DNA from: Candidatus Gastranaerophilales bacterium
GTDB taxonomy: Bacteria > Cyanobacteriota > Vampirovibrionia > Gastranaerophilales > Gastranaerophilaceae
Assembly (NCBI GenBank): GCA_944325835.1
Contig: CALVBO010000003.1
Span: 62,001-126,000, forward strand
Reading direction: 5' to 3'
Length of the DNA stretch: 64,000 nt
Under the pieces are notes generated by a model. It made no database searches, was not told the origin of the DNA, and saw only the letters and a list, made by a program, of their open reading frames with translations. Both the position numbers and the translations under genes were made by a program. Below, one piece after another: positions 42,775 through 51,082 of this stretch. Positions within the stretch are counted from its first letter, which is position 1; every line of letters begins with the position of its first letter.

Positions 42775-42882
42775 AGTCTCACCTCCTTCCTTCGCCAATT
42801 CTCCAAAATTGCGTGTGCGAGGAGGAAGTGTTGGTGCTTACCCTGCGAAATTCATTATATGATAAATTCCAGCCTAGTGCAA
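42775..42882 (-). promoter_or_regulatory. Promoter and self-folding leader of the small peptide gene
   Basis: Minus-strand TTGCAC (42882-42877), 17-base spacer, TATAAT (42859-42854). The roughly 73-base leader can pair ACTTCCTCCTCGC (42829-42817) with GCGAAGGAAGGAGGT (42795-42781), about 13 pairs with two bulged A, enclosing hairpin CAATT/AATTG. This hides the ribosome site, as in characterised type I toxin mRNAs. Confidence 0.6.
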
Positions 42883-42930
42883 TAAATCATCGACTTTAAC
42901 GTTGAATACTTCGGCAAGTTTTTCCAGACA
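42874..42930 (-). pseudogene. Remnant of an XRE regulator gene
   Basis: The frame reads CLEKLAEVFNVKVDDLLH then stop, the end of a typical HTH_3 domain. It is cut exactly where the 42932 repeat begins; the rest of the gene is gone. Its stop codon lies beside the -35 box of the small peptide promoter. Confidence 0.6.
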
Positions 42931-42931
42931 C

Positions 42932-43018
42932 TGTCATCCTGAACTCGATTCAGGATCTATCCAGCGATGCGAGCTACCGGTGTCGTTGGACAGATGCTGA
43001 AACAAGTTCAGCATGACA
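42932..43018. repeat. Three-hairpin palindromic repeat (TCATCCTGAA type)
   Basis: Ends TGTCAT/ATGACA are complementary. Inside are hairpins CCTGAACTCGATTCAGG and GCTGAAACAAGTTCAGC, and a central stem CCAGCGA/TCGTTGG. Elements with TCATCCTGAA...TTCAGGATC ends are widespread extragenic repeats in many bacteria (from memory). Only one copy here. Confidence 0.8.
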
Positions 43019-43033
43019 AAATGTATTGATTTT

Positions 43034-43096
43034 TTAAGTGTAGTTAGGATTTTATTAAGTGTACTTACTTAAATTTTTATTATTAAGTTTTATAAT
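43034..43096 (+). promoter_or_regulatory. Promoter with direct repeats upstream of a small gene
   Basis: TTAAGTGTAGTTA (43034) and TTAAGTGTACTTA (43055) are spaced exactly 21 bases, two helical turns, just upstream of a TATAAT (43091-43096) with no good -35 box. This pattern suggests activator or repressor binding. Confidence 0.45.
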
Positions 43097-43124
43097 TGTA
43101 ATATGTACATTATTAGGAGAAATT

Positions 43125-43349
43125 ATGCAAAAAGAAAGAAAAGAATTTTTAGAAGCATGGGCTGACACTAAGGAAACTTGCGGTCAAATAGAGGCTTTAC
43201 TTCATATTATTAAAAACTATTGTGAAGTGAATGACGATGTGGACCGGAGATTTTTTTATATAGAAGTTCTCCTGGATATTATTTTGTACAAAAACTACGA
43301 ATTAAATGAACAGATTAATAAAATAGAAACATTTCAACAGTGTCTATAA
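43125..43349 (+). CDS. Small helical hypothetical protein
   Basis: 74 residues, predicted all-helical: ERKEFLEAWADTKETCGQIEALLHIIKNY, then RRFFYIEVLLDIILYKNYEL. AGGAG seven bases before ATG 43125 fixes the start. No family recognised. Its stop overlaps the convergent murI by six bases. It may have been controlled by the regulator whose remnant lies upstream. Confidence 0.6.
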   Translation: MQKERKEFLEAWADTKETCGQIEALLHIIKNYCEVNDDVDRRFFYIEVLLDIILYKNYELNEQINKIETFQQCL

Positions 43350-44150
43350 CTTAACCGGTTCCGGTAGTTCGGTTAGAGGGCAGAAAAGTTTTGAGGCTTC
43401 CATAAAGTTTTCGGGGTTAGAGGAAACGTAAAATTTTTCACTTCCTTGTCCGCATTTGTTCAAAAGTCCGTTCATTTCCAAATCGTTTTTTATAAATTCC
43501 GCAAAGTATTTTGACGGGTCGATTAAATCTTTTTCAGGGTAGAAGTTTTTAATAATTCCGGTCAAATAAGGATAATGTGTACAGCCAAGGACTATGCGTT
43601 GAGGCCGGTGCAGGCTCATTTCATTTAACCTTTCTTTAATTTGCAAAAGGCTTTGAGGCTGGTGGAGCCTGTGTTCTTCCACTATTCTGACCCAGGCAGG
43701 GCAGGAGATTTCAAAAATTTGCATCTCAGGATTGAGTTTGTTAATTTCGCGCGAATAGGCGTGGGAATTTATCGTTGCAGGGGTCGCAAAAACGCCAAGT
43801 CTTTCAACGGGAAGGTTTGAGATAACTTTTGCAACGGATTGAATAATCGGATAAATTTTGAAATCGTAGTCGTTTTTCAAGACATCGTAAGTCATTGCAG
43901 AAGTTGTGTTGCAAGCCATTACAACGGCTTTAACTTTACGGCAGGCAAAGTAGTCGAAGATTTTGCGTGCGATTTCGATTAACTCTTCTTTTGTTTTTTC
44001 GCCGTAGGGCATGTTAATCGTGTCGCCGAAATAGAGGTAGTCCTCGTCAGGCAAAAGTTTTTTGACCTCTTTATAGACGGTCAGGCCGCCGACACCGGAA
44101 TCGAAAAACGCGATTGGCAATTCTTTTTCACACTTATCACTCTTGTCCAA
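43344..44150 (-). CDS. murI: Glutamate racemase
   Basis: 268 residues. FFDSGVGGLTVYKEV is the family start motif; the two catalytic cysteines are C80 (ACNTTSA) and C190 (GCTHYPY). Supplies D-glutamate for peptidoglycan. Overlaps the upstream amidase gene by 14 bases, a cell-wall pair. Confidence 0.95.
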   Translation of the reverse strand: MDKSDKCEKELPIAFFDSGVGGLTVYKEVKKLLPDEDYLYFGDTINMPYGEKTKEELIEIARKIFDYFACRKVKAVVMACNTTSAMTYDVLKNDYDFKIYPIIQSVAKVISNLPVERLGVFATPATINSHAYSREINKLNPEMQIFEISCPAWVRIVEEHRLHQPQSLLQIKERLNEMSLHRPQRIVLGCTHYPYLTGIIKNFYPEKDLIDPSKYFAEFIKNDLEMNGLLNKCGQGSEKFYVSSNPENFMEASKLFCPLTELPEPVKL

Positions 44151-45993
44151 AATAGTTTAATACTCCCTCAACAATAGCTTTTGCTGTTTCCTGTTTTCTC
44201 TTTTCCGTTGTGAGTAACTTTTGTTCTTCTTCGTTTGAAATAAATCCGATTTCGCAGAGTATTGCAGGAATGTCTGTATGATTTATAACATAAAATTTAG
44301 ACTTAAACAAGCCTCTGTCAAAAGGTTTTAAATTACTGATTAAAGCTTCGTGGACAGCTTGAGCAAGCCCCATACTTTCCTGATGATAGTAGTGGGTTTC
44401 AATCCCTTCGATTTCCGGTTTTACACTGGAATTTACGTGAATACTTACAAAAACATCACCTTTTTTATCGGCGCTTATTGCAACGCGGTCTTGCAGTGAA
44501 ACGTATTCGTCGTTACTGCGGGTCATGATAACTTTGTGCCCGAGTTTGGTTAATTCTTTTTGAACCTTTTTAGCAACATCAAGGGTTATATCTTTTTCGT
44601 TAATATCTCCTCTGATTGCACCGTAATCGGTTCCGCCGTGTCCGGCGTCAATGATAATCCGTTTGGAAGGGATTTTGCTTGACGGAACATTAAATAGTTG
44701 TTTTTTGCTTCTTGGTGTTTCTTTGAGAACGACTTTAATGGATTTGCCGTCAGCACCGAGGTAGGTGTTAACAAGAGAGTCCTGTCTTAATGGTAGAAAA
44801 ATTCTGACACCCGGGCCTTTCTCAGAACAGATAACCTTTGCTATTCCGAAAAATGATCCGGCAAAGATTGCGTGAAAATCTTCTTCGCTGAATTTACTTA
44901 CGTTATAGAGGGTTAAAATCAGGGCGTTATTTTTTCTGTCAACGCTGTGAACAACCGGATAGTCAAAATTAAGGGTCATTGTTTGGGTCAGGTCGTTAAT
45001 TTCTGCCGGAAGGTATTGGATTGCCTGTGCGCAGCCCTGAATTAACTGTGAGGTGTCATAGGTTTTCTGGTTAATGAAAAGTACGGACTGGTTATCCGCA
45101 GAGATTACCGGAACGTAGTCATCAACGTTGTTTGTGTATATGACCGCACGGATTTTGTTTATTGAAAACTGTCCGATTGCAATTTTGTCGGTTTCATTAA
45201 TTTGATATTCTTTATTTCTGACCTCCTGCGCGGAGAGAGCGTTCGGGAAATCATAGATTAATCTGGTCGGGTTTGAAAGCACCATAGGTTTTTCAAACGT
45301 CATTTCCCCAAATCCGCTTAGAAGTACTGAGTTTGGCTTTGTTGTTACATTATTTAAATAATATTTTGTGTTAAGTTTGAATTTTTTAAAGTCAGGTTCA
45401 TCTTTTTGTTGCGCAGGTTTTACTGTTTGTTGGGGTTGAACATTGAACGCATTCTGAATTTCATCAGCCATACTGACAGCAGGTGTAAGCTCCGGATAAA
45501 CCACCTTTAAGTTTTCGTAAAAATCGCTTGACGAGGCGTGTTCATCACGGTAAATGTGCTGGTAATAATCGTTCTGGATTTCGTTACCGTTCAGGCGCAT
45601 TATGATATTATTTTTTATTCTGTAGAATTTTATATCCTGAAAAAGTTTGTCGTTCTTGGGATAGAAAACAATACGCACAATATTCGGATTAGTCTGGAAC
45701 TGGCTTATGAAAATGCGGTCAAAGTTGCCGTTATGAAAAATCCAGTCTTGTTTCGGAATTGTGAGTATGGTCGAATTTAAATCAAAGTAGTACCTTGTCG
45801 GATTTTCGAGTTTTTTTAATACAATATGTTCTGCAATATTACCATCAAATGTATCTTTTGCACTGAGTGTTATTATAGCATTTGAGAGGTCATAATTGGC
45901 GGATGTCACCTTAAAATCAGCGCCAAAAGCCGGCAGGGTGAATATGATAAACATTATTAAAAATATTTTTAACAGGAAAAAAAATTTTTTCAT
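44137..45993 (-). CDS. amiC: N-acetylmuramoyl-L-alanine amidase with AMIN domains
   Basis: 618 residues. Signal peptide MKKFFFLLKIFLIMFIIF up to about 25. The next 400 residues hold repeated beta-rich AMIN-like segments (LSGFGEMTFEKPMVL, LNFDYPVVHSV) for envelope targeting. The C-terminal Amidase_3 domain starts near 443 (RIIIDAGHGGTDYG) with zinc ligands in DAGHGG, the following glutamate and VSIHVNSS, and CEIGFISN. It splits septal peptidoglycan during division. ATG 45993 is preferred; a TTG 36 bases earlier would spoil the signal peptide. Confidence 0.9.
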   Translation of the reverse strand: MKKFFFLLKIFLIMFIIFTLPAFGADFKVTSANYDLSNAIITLSAKDTFDGNIAEHIVLKKLENPTRYYFDLNSTILTIPKQDWIFHNGNFDRIFISQFQTNPNIVRIVFYPKNDKLFQDIKFYRIKNNIIMRLNGNEIQNDYYQHIYRDEHASSSDFYENLKVVYPELTPAVSMADEIQNAFNVQPQQTVKPAQQKDEPDFKKFKLNTKYYLNNVTTKPNSVLLSGFGEMTFEKPMVLSNPTRLIYDFPNALSAQEVRNKEYQINETDKIAIGQFSINKIRAVIYTNNVDDYVPVISADNQSVLFINQKTYDTSQLIQGCAQAIQYLPAEINDLTQTMTLNFDYPVVHSVDRKNNALILTLYNVSKFSEEDFHAIFAGSFFGIAKVICSEKGPGVRIFLPLRQDSLVNTYLGADGKSIKVVLKETPRSKKQLFNVPSSKIPSKRIIIDAGHGGTDYGAIRGDINEKDITLDVAKKVQKELTKLGHKVIMTRSNDEYVSLQDRVAISADKKGDVFVSIHVNSSVKPEIEGIETHYYHQESMGLAQAVHEALISNLKPFDRGLFKSKFYVINHTDIPAILCEIGFISNEEEQKLLTTEKRKQETAKAIVEGVLNYFGQE

Positions 45994-46052
45994 ACTAAAA
46001 ATTATAACCCCCAGCAAACCGGTAAGCAAAAATGTTAAGAATATTCAAATAA

Positions 46053-46160
46053 CCCGAAAAAGACTCACGTTTATCGTGAATCTTTTGAGTGGCAGACTAG
46101 ACAGCGTAGTCGCGGGTTGGCCTGCGAGAGCAGGACAAGCAGGCGACGGAGAACTGCTTT
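46053..46160 (+). repeat. Family A repeat, second-module variant
   Basis: Hairpin 1 GACTCACG/CGTGAATC, linker TTTTGAGTGGCAGACTAGACAGC, then AGTCGCGGGTTGGCCTGC and the cap GACGGAGAACTGCTTT. The second half matches the copy at 60.7 kb, not those at 3.8 or 31.6 kb. The rest of the gap to 46397 is AT-rich and shows no gene. Confidence 0.82.
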
Positions 46161-46397
46161 CCCCCCACACCTCTTCTATGTAAAAATTTATAAATGGTCA
46201 AAAGTGCCTACTATACAAAATCTCTATTATATGCTACTATATTTTTAGATGTAGTAGATAAATATTTTTTATAATTTATGCAATGATAAAGTCTTAAATA
46301 AAATTTTTATATAAATAATTTTACGGATATACCTGATAGGTTATATGTGTCAGGCATTGTATATCTTATTAAAAAATAGAAAAGGATAAGAGCATAT

Positions 46398-47921
46398 ATG
46401 ACTAACATTTTATTAGTTATTGCTGTCATTGCGGTGATAGGCTTGACAGTTGTGCTGTTTTCGCAGCAGGCTAAGGTTAAAAAAGCTTTAGCCGAGGTGG
46501 AGTTTCAGAAGCAATCTATCTCTGAAAAAGAAAACCTCCTGTTAAAAGAAGCGCGAATTAAAGCAAAAGAAGAGTTGCAATCCGACAGGGAAAAGCTTAA
46601 CGAAGAAGAAAGAGAAAGACGTCAGGAATTTTCAAGATTAGAACAAAAACTTATTAAAAAAGAGGATATGCTTGAAGATAAAATTCAGGAATATACCGAG
46701 AAAGATTTACAGGTTCAAAGAAAACTTGACGAATTATTGGAAAAAGAAGATTATCTGGCAGACATTGTTCAAAAACAAACTGAAGAACTGGAAAAAATTT
46801 CCGGTCTTTCTGCTGAAGACGCTAAGAAAATGCTTTTAGAGCAGATTAAAAACGATTTAGCGCAAGAACAGATGCAATTAATAAGAGAAAATGAAGCTAA
46901 AATCAGAGAGGTTTCGCAGGAAAAAGCAAAGGAAATTCTCTCTACAACTATGCAAAGATGTATGATTGAACAGGTTGTTGAAACAACAGTTTCAGTTGTT
47001 GCTCTGCCAAATGATGAGATGAAGGGGCGGATTATCGGACGTGAAGGCCGCAACATCAGAACGCTTGAAACCTTGACCGGCGTTGACTTAATCATTGACG
47101 ATACTCCTGAAGCAGTCGTACTTTCCGGTTTTGATCCTATCCGCCGCGAGATTGCTAAATTAACGCTTGAAAAACTTATCGTTGACGGACGTATTCACCC
47201 TGTGAGAATTGAAGAAACCGTTGAAAAAGCCAGAGAAGAAATTGATAAGAAAATCTGGCACGAAGGTGAAAACGCAGTTCTTGAAATGGGCGTTATGGGT
47301 TTAAATAAAGAGTTAATCAAAACCTTAGGCCGTCTTTACTACAGAACAAGCTACGGGCAAAATGTTTTGAAGCACTCAATAGAAGTCGGCGCGATTGCCG
47401 GCATGCTTGCCGCTGAAATCGGCGCAAATGTAGCCGTTGCAAAACGTGCGGGACTTTTGCACGATATCGGTAAGGCAGTTGACCAGACTCAGGAAGGTAC
47501 GCATATTCAGCTGGGTGTGGAACTCGCACACCGCTACGGTGAAAAACCTGAAATTATTCACGCAATTGAAGCTCACCACGATGATGTTGTTGCAAATACA
47601 ATCGAGGCGGTTCTTGTAAAAATTGCAGACGCGATTTCTGCCGGCCGCCCTGGTGCCAGACGTGATACGCTTGAAATTTATATCAAACGTCTGCAAAAAA
47701 TTGAAGAAATCGTTAATAGCTACGAAGGTATCAAGCAATCCTTTGCGGTTCAAGCTGGACGTGAGGTAAGAATTATCGTTCAGGCAGAAATGTTTGACGA
47801 TTTAGCCTCTCAAAAGCTTGCACGCGATGTGGCAAAACGTATCGAAGATGAACTCGATTATCCGGGACAAATCAGAGTTACAGTCGTTCGTGAGTTCAGA
47901 ACTACTGAAATCGCAAAATAA
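46398..47921 (+). CDS. rny: Ribonuclease Y
   Basis: 507 residues. One N-terminal membrane helix (about 3-21), a long coiled coil (25-180), a KH domain ([19 protein letters not shown]) and an HD domain ([32 protein letters not shown]). Initiates mRNA decay at the membrane. Followed by the ymdB-like gene as in many Firmicutes. A family B repeat begins at the base after its stop codon. Confidence 0.96.
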   Translation: MTNILLVIAVIAVIGLTVVLFSQQAKVKKALAEVEFQKQSISEKENLLLKEARIKAKEELQSDREKLNEEERERRQEFSRLEQKLIKKEDMLEDKIQEYTEKDLQVQRKLDELLEKEDYLADIVQKQTEELEKISGLSAEDAKKMLLEQIKNDLAQEQMQLIRENEAKIREVSQEKAKEILSTTMQRCMIEQVVETTVSVVALPNDEMKGRIIGREGRNIRTLETLTGVDLIIDDTPEAVVLSGFDPIRREIAKLTLEKLIVDGRIHPVRIEETVEKAREEIDKKIWHEGENAVLEMGVMGLNKELIKTLGRLYYRTSYGQNVLKHSIEVGAIAGMLAAEIGANVAVAKRAGLLHDIGKAVDQTQEGTHIQLGVELAHRYGEKPEIIHAIEAHHDDVVANTIEAVLVKIADAISAGRPGARRDTLEIYIKRLQKIEEIVNSYEGIKQSFAVQAGREVRIIVQAEMFDDLASQKLARDVAKRIEDELDYPGQIRVTVVREFRTTEIAK

Positions 47922-48024
47922 GCCGAGCAGAGCCACGAGCAGCTTTGCTGCGAGAGTCGGGCGCGCGACGCGGGAGACCGCGTTCTTCCGCGCAAGCGTG
48001 AGCGGTGGCGTTTAATGCGAGGCG
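47922..48024 (+). repeat. Family B repeat, short relative
   Basis: Starts GCCGAGCAGAG and ends GTGGCGTTTAATGCGAGGCG, like each 289-bp unit at 19.5 kb. The internal hairpin is GCAGC-TTT-GCTGC where the long units have GCAAGGC-TTT-GCCTTGC: different arms, same pairing and loop. Confidence 0.75.
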
Positions 48025-48043
48025 CAAATGGTAAAGGGAAATC

Positions 48044-48877
48044 ATGACAGTCGAAAATAAATCTACTATAAAAATATTGTTTTTCGGTGATATGGTCGGC
48101 AAACCGGGGCGGTTTGCCGTACGTGATTTCCTCGCTCAAAATAAAGACAATTACGATTTTATTATTGCAAACGGCGAAAATGCCTCTCACGGCTTCGGGC
48201 TTACTTTAAAGAATTATAATAATTTACTGGATTTCGGGATTAATTGTATAACTTCCGGCAACCATATCTGGGATAAAAAAGATATCTGGGAATATATTGA
48301 TACTGCCGAAAATCTGGTGCGTCCGCTGAATTATCCGAATGGAACCAGAGGGCAGGGTTGGCGGATTTTTGAAATTGCAAATGGTGTTAAAATCGGCGTA
48401 ATTAATTTTTTAGGACGTGTTTTCATGAGTCCTGTTGATTCACAGTGGGAACTTGCAAAAGAAGCAATAGCAGAAATTAAAAAAGAAACACCGATTGTTA
48501 TTATTGATTTTCACGCGGAAGCAACTGCGGAAAAAATCTGTTTTGCAAAATACTGCTCGGAACTAGGGGCAAGCGCTTTCTTTGGAACGCATACCCATGT
48601 TCAAACAGCAGACGAAAAGATTTTAAACGATAAAATGGCATACATTACAGACGCCGGTTTTTGCGGCGCGTCAGAGGGCGTTATAGGTATGGAATACAAA
48701 TCTTCGCTCAACAGATTTTTAACCTGTATGCCGGAACGTTATGATGTAGCTGACAGTAAAGAAGTACAAATTAATGCCGCGGAAGTTGAAATTAATGCCG
48801 CTACAGGCTATGCTGTTGCTATAAAAAGGATTTCTTGTAATAGTAAACTAGAGGAAAATAAGGATCATGAAAATTGA
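48044..48877 (+). CDS. YmdB-family metallophosphoesterase
   Basis: 277 residues of the TIGR00282/YmdB family: KILFFGDMVGKPGRFAV, ANGENASHGFGL, TSGNHIWDKKDI and GTHTHVQTADEKI supply the two-metal site. B. subtilis YmdB hydrolyses cyclic nucleotides and affects biofilm and motility gene expression, and interacts genetically with RNase Y, which is encoded next door. AAAGGGA precedes the ATG. Confidence 0.9.
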   Translation: MTVENKSTIKILFFGDMVGKPGRFAVRDFLAQNKDNYDFIIANGENASHGFGLTLKNYNNLLDFGINCITSGNHIWDKKDIWEYIDTAENLVRPLNYPNGTRGQGWRIFEIANGVKIGVINFLGRVFMSPVDSQWELAKEAIAEIKKETPIVIIDFHAEATAEKICFAKYCSELGASAFFGTHTHVQTADEKILNDKMAYITDAGFCGASEGVIGMEYKSSLNRFLTCMPERYDVADSKEVQINAAEVEINAATGYAVAIKRISCNSKLEENKDHEN

Positions 48878-49721
48878 CTTACATGTGCATACCCTGTATT
48901 CTGACGGTGTGTACTCGCCTGAAAAAATAGTTGATACCGCAATAGATGTCGGGTTACAGGCAATCTCTTTGACTGATCACGATAATGTTTTATCGTATCA
49001 GGTGGCACAGGATTACATCAAAGAAAAAAATCTCGCTGATAAGCTTGAAGTAATCCGCGGCGTTGAAATCAATACTTTATATAAAAATTACGAAGTCCAT
49101 ATTCTTGGTTATTTTATGGACTGCGACAACAGTGATTTTCAAAATTTGTTAAAGACCCAGCAGCAGGCGCGTGTCGCGCAGACAAAAGAAATTATTATGC
49201 TTCTTGCCAAAAAAGAAGGCATAAGAATTAAATATGACGATATTCAAAAACAGGTTGCCCCGGGCGGCAGTATCGGGCGTCCGCATATAGCAAAAGCAAT
49301 TGCAAACGCCGGCGGAACAAGTAATGTTATTGAAGCTTATGCAAAATATATTAATGACTCTTCGCCGGTATATGTACCTAGAAAAACGGTTTCTCCTTAC
49401 GATGCAGTAGAAGTTATATACGGCGCGGGCGGGGTTCCTGTCATTGCGCACCCGTATGATATTGATATCGCCGAAAAACTTATTAAAAATCTCATGACCT
49501 GCGGTTTGAGAGGGATTGAGGCGTATCACAGAAAACATTCTCCGGCCTGCGTTGAATATTTTTCTTCCATGGCAGAAGAATTAGGCCTGATTGTGACGGG
49601 CGGTTCGGATTTTCACGCGCCGAACTCTCTTAACGGGCAGGTTGTATTAGGTAAAAACTTTGTTCCTGAATGGATTTATGATAAACTTGTTCAGGAAAAG
49701 AAGATGATGGATATGGCATGA
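48867..49721 (+). CDS. PHP-domain phosphoesterase
   Basis: 284 residues. The four PHP motifs are clear: DLHVHTLYSDG, LTDHDNV, RGVEINTLY-EVHILGY, and the final GGSDFHAPNS. Related proteins degrade 3',5'-bisphosphate nucleotides or RNA 5' ends (YciV/RNase AM). Overlaps the YmdB-like gene by 11 bases, so rny-ymdB-PHP looks like an RNA-turnover operon. Confidence 0.9.
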   Translation: MKIDLHVHTLYSDGVYSPEKIVDTAIDVGLQAISLTDHDNVLSYQVAQDYIKEKNLADKLEVIRGVEINTLYKNYEVHILGYFMDCDNSDFQNLLKTQQQARVAQTKEIIMLLAKKEGIRIKYDDIQKQVAPGGSIGRPHIAKAIANAGGTSNVIEAYAKYINDSSPVYVPRKTVSPYDAVEVIYGAGGVPVIAHPYDIDIAEKLIKNLMTCGLRGIEAYHRKHSPACVEYFSSMAEELGLIVTGGSDFHAPNSLNGQVVLGKNFVPEWIYDKLVQEKKMMDMA

Positions 49722-49776
49722 AATGCCGGAAACACATCTGATGTGCTGAAGGTTAAATCAATGGAGAACAGCATTG

Positions 49777-50418
49777 ATGAATTTTAGAAAATTTTGGAAA
49801 ATTGAATACACTTTGACACTCTTTGCAATATTTGCTGTATTTGTCTTGCTTTTACCTACAACTATTCAAAATGCAAGACAGGCAAGTTTGATTTCAAGAT
49901 GGAATGAAAAGTATAATCGTGTAACTTATATGTTTTCGGTTTTGAAGACCCATGCAAATGAGGATATTATTAAAAGCCTTAAACGGGCTAAGACAAATGA
50001 AGAACGGACAAAACTTTTGATTTTGTTGATGCAGCCGTATTTGCGGATTTCGACAAATAATGTTCCGACGCGGCACTATCATCCGAAATTTATGAATAAT
50101 TCAAAGATAAATAAGGATGAATACTATTATTTTAAGGATTTTTATTTTGCTGAAAATAATACAATTATCGGTATTAAAGAATTAGAGCAGCATAGTACCG
50201 GTGAGCCTCTTTTTATGCTTATGTTTGATATGAACGGTCTTTTGCCTCCTAACCGTTGGGGTAAAGATATTTTTGGCATAAATATTTACAGTGAAGGGCA
50301 TATCGAACCTTTTGGCAAAAATTTTGATATGTCTGATTTGAAGTTGGATTGTTCCGAGAAGGGGCTTGGAATAAATTGCTCTTATTATTATATTATAGGC
50401 GGTGGTTTTGATGAATAA
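49777..50418 (+). CDS. Divergent pilin-like membrane-anchored protein
   Basis: 213 residues. An N-terminal membrane helix (EYTLTLFAIFAVFVLLLPTT) is followed by a helical linker with SRWNEKYNRV and then the block LMFDMNGLLPPNRWGKDIFG. That block aligns with NMIYDLNGSKGPNTVGKDIG of the pilin-like genes. The prepilin glycine-phenylalanine site is absent, so it may be uncleaved. Cysteines near the end (LDCSEKGLGINCSY) may pair. Start ATG 49777 (TTG 49774 is less likely). Probably a minor pilin-like or pilin-derived protein. Confidence 0.6.
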   Translation: MNFRKFWKIEYTLTLFAIFAVFVLLLPTTIQNARQASLISRWNEKYNRVTYMFSVLKTHANEDIIKSLKRAKTNEERTKLLILLMQPYLRISTNNVPTRHYHPKFMNNSKINKDEYYYFKDFYFAENNTIIGIKELEQHSTGEPLFMLMFDMNGLLPPNRWGKDIFGINIYSEGHIEPFGKNFDMSDLKLDCSEKGLGINCSYYYIIGGGFDE

Positions 50419-51007
50419 GAAAAAAGTATGTGTGTTTGCTTCATCTAGCAATTTTTTGGAAGAAATTTATTACGAAGAGGTATCTGAACTTGGCTGTTTA
50501 CTGGGTAAATCAAATTTTGATGTTGTATATGGCGGCAGTAATCTTGGCCTGATGTGGTGCTGCGTGAAGGCTGCAAAGCTTGAAGGCGCAAAGGTTTACG
50601 GGGTAATGCCCGAAAAACTTTTCAATATTCTCGGCAGCGACTCTACAGATGTTTGTGACGAACTTCATGTGAGCGAAAATATGCGCACAAGAAAAGCCAA
50701 ACTTGACGAAATTTCTGACGCTGTTGTTGCGGTTCCGGGCGGGTTTGGTACTCTGGAAGAGCTTTCTGAGATGATTGTTCAAAAACAGCTTGGCTATAAC
50801 GCAAAGCCGATTGTAATTTTCAATGTTAATCATTATTATGATAAATTATTGGAATTTTTTGAACAAATGATGAAAGAGGATTTTGCGAACGAAAACTGCC
50901 GTGAGTTGTATTATGTTGCGGCTACGGCGCAGGAAGTCGTCGACTACCTCAACTCATACAAGGCGGTTGAGAGGATTATTGATAAAGAAGCGATTTATAA
51001 CCGCTAA
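50411..51007 (+). CDS. LOG-family Rossmann protein
   Basis: 198 residues. KVCVFASSSN at the start and the signature PGGFGTLEELSE with MRTRKAKLD mark the LOG (lonely guy)/TIGR00730 family. Members cleave nucleoside 5'-monophosphates to the base and ribose phosphate. Start ATG 50411 overlaps the previous gene's end; an upstream GTG in frame is possible. Confidence 0.88.
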   Translation: MNKKKVCVFASSSNFLEEIYYEEVSELGCLLGKSNFDVVYGGSNLGLMWCCVKAAKLEGAKVYGVMPEKLFNILGSDSTDVCDELHVSENMRTRKAKLDEISDAVVAVPGGFGTLEELSEMIVQKQLGYNAKPIVIFNVNHYYDKLLEFFEQMMKEDFANENCRELYYVAATAQEVVDYLNSYKAVERIIDKEAIYNR

Positions 51008-51019
51008 TATTGAATAATC

Positions 51020-51048
51020 TTGACTTTTCCCGCTTTATACTTTATACT
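51020..51048 (+). promoter_or_regulatory. Promoter of the second Fic gene
   Basis: TTGACT (51020-51025), 17-base spacer, TATACT (51043-51048); TTTATACTTTATACTTTT is a short tandem around the -10 box. Confidence 0.6.
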
Positions 51049-51082
51049 TTTAAAATAAGTAAACTATCAAGTATGAGGTTAT

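Noticed and set aside
42674-42862. 62-codon plus-strand frame with a hydrophobic stretch over the type I-like locus
   Set aside because: No ribosome site. Its hydrophobic part is the mirror of the palindrome in the minus-strand peptide, which has the better ribosome site and promoter.
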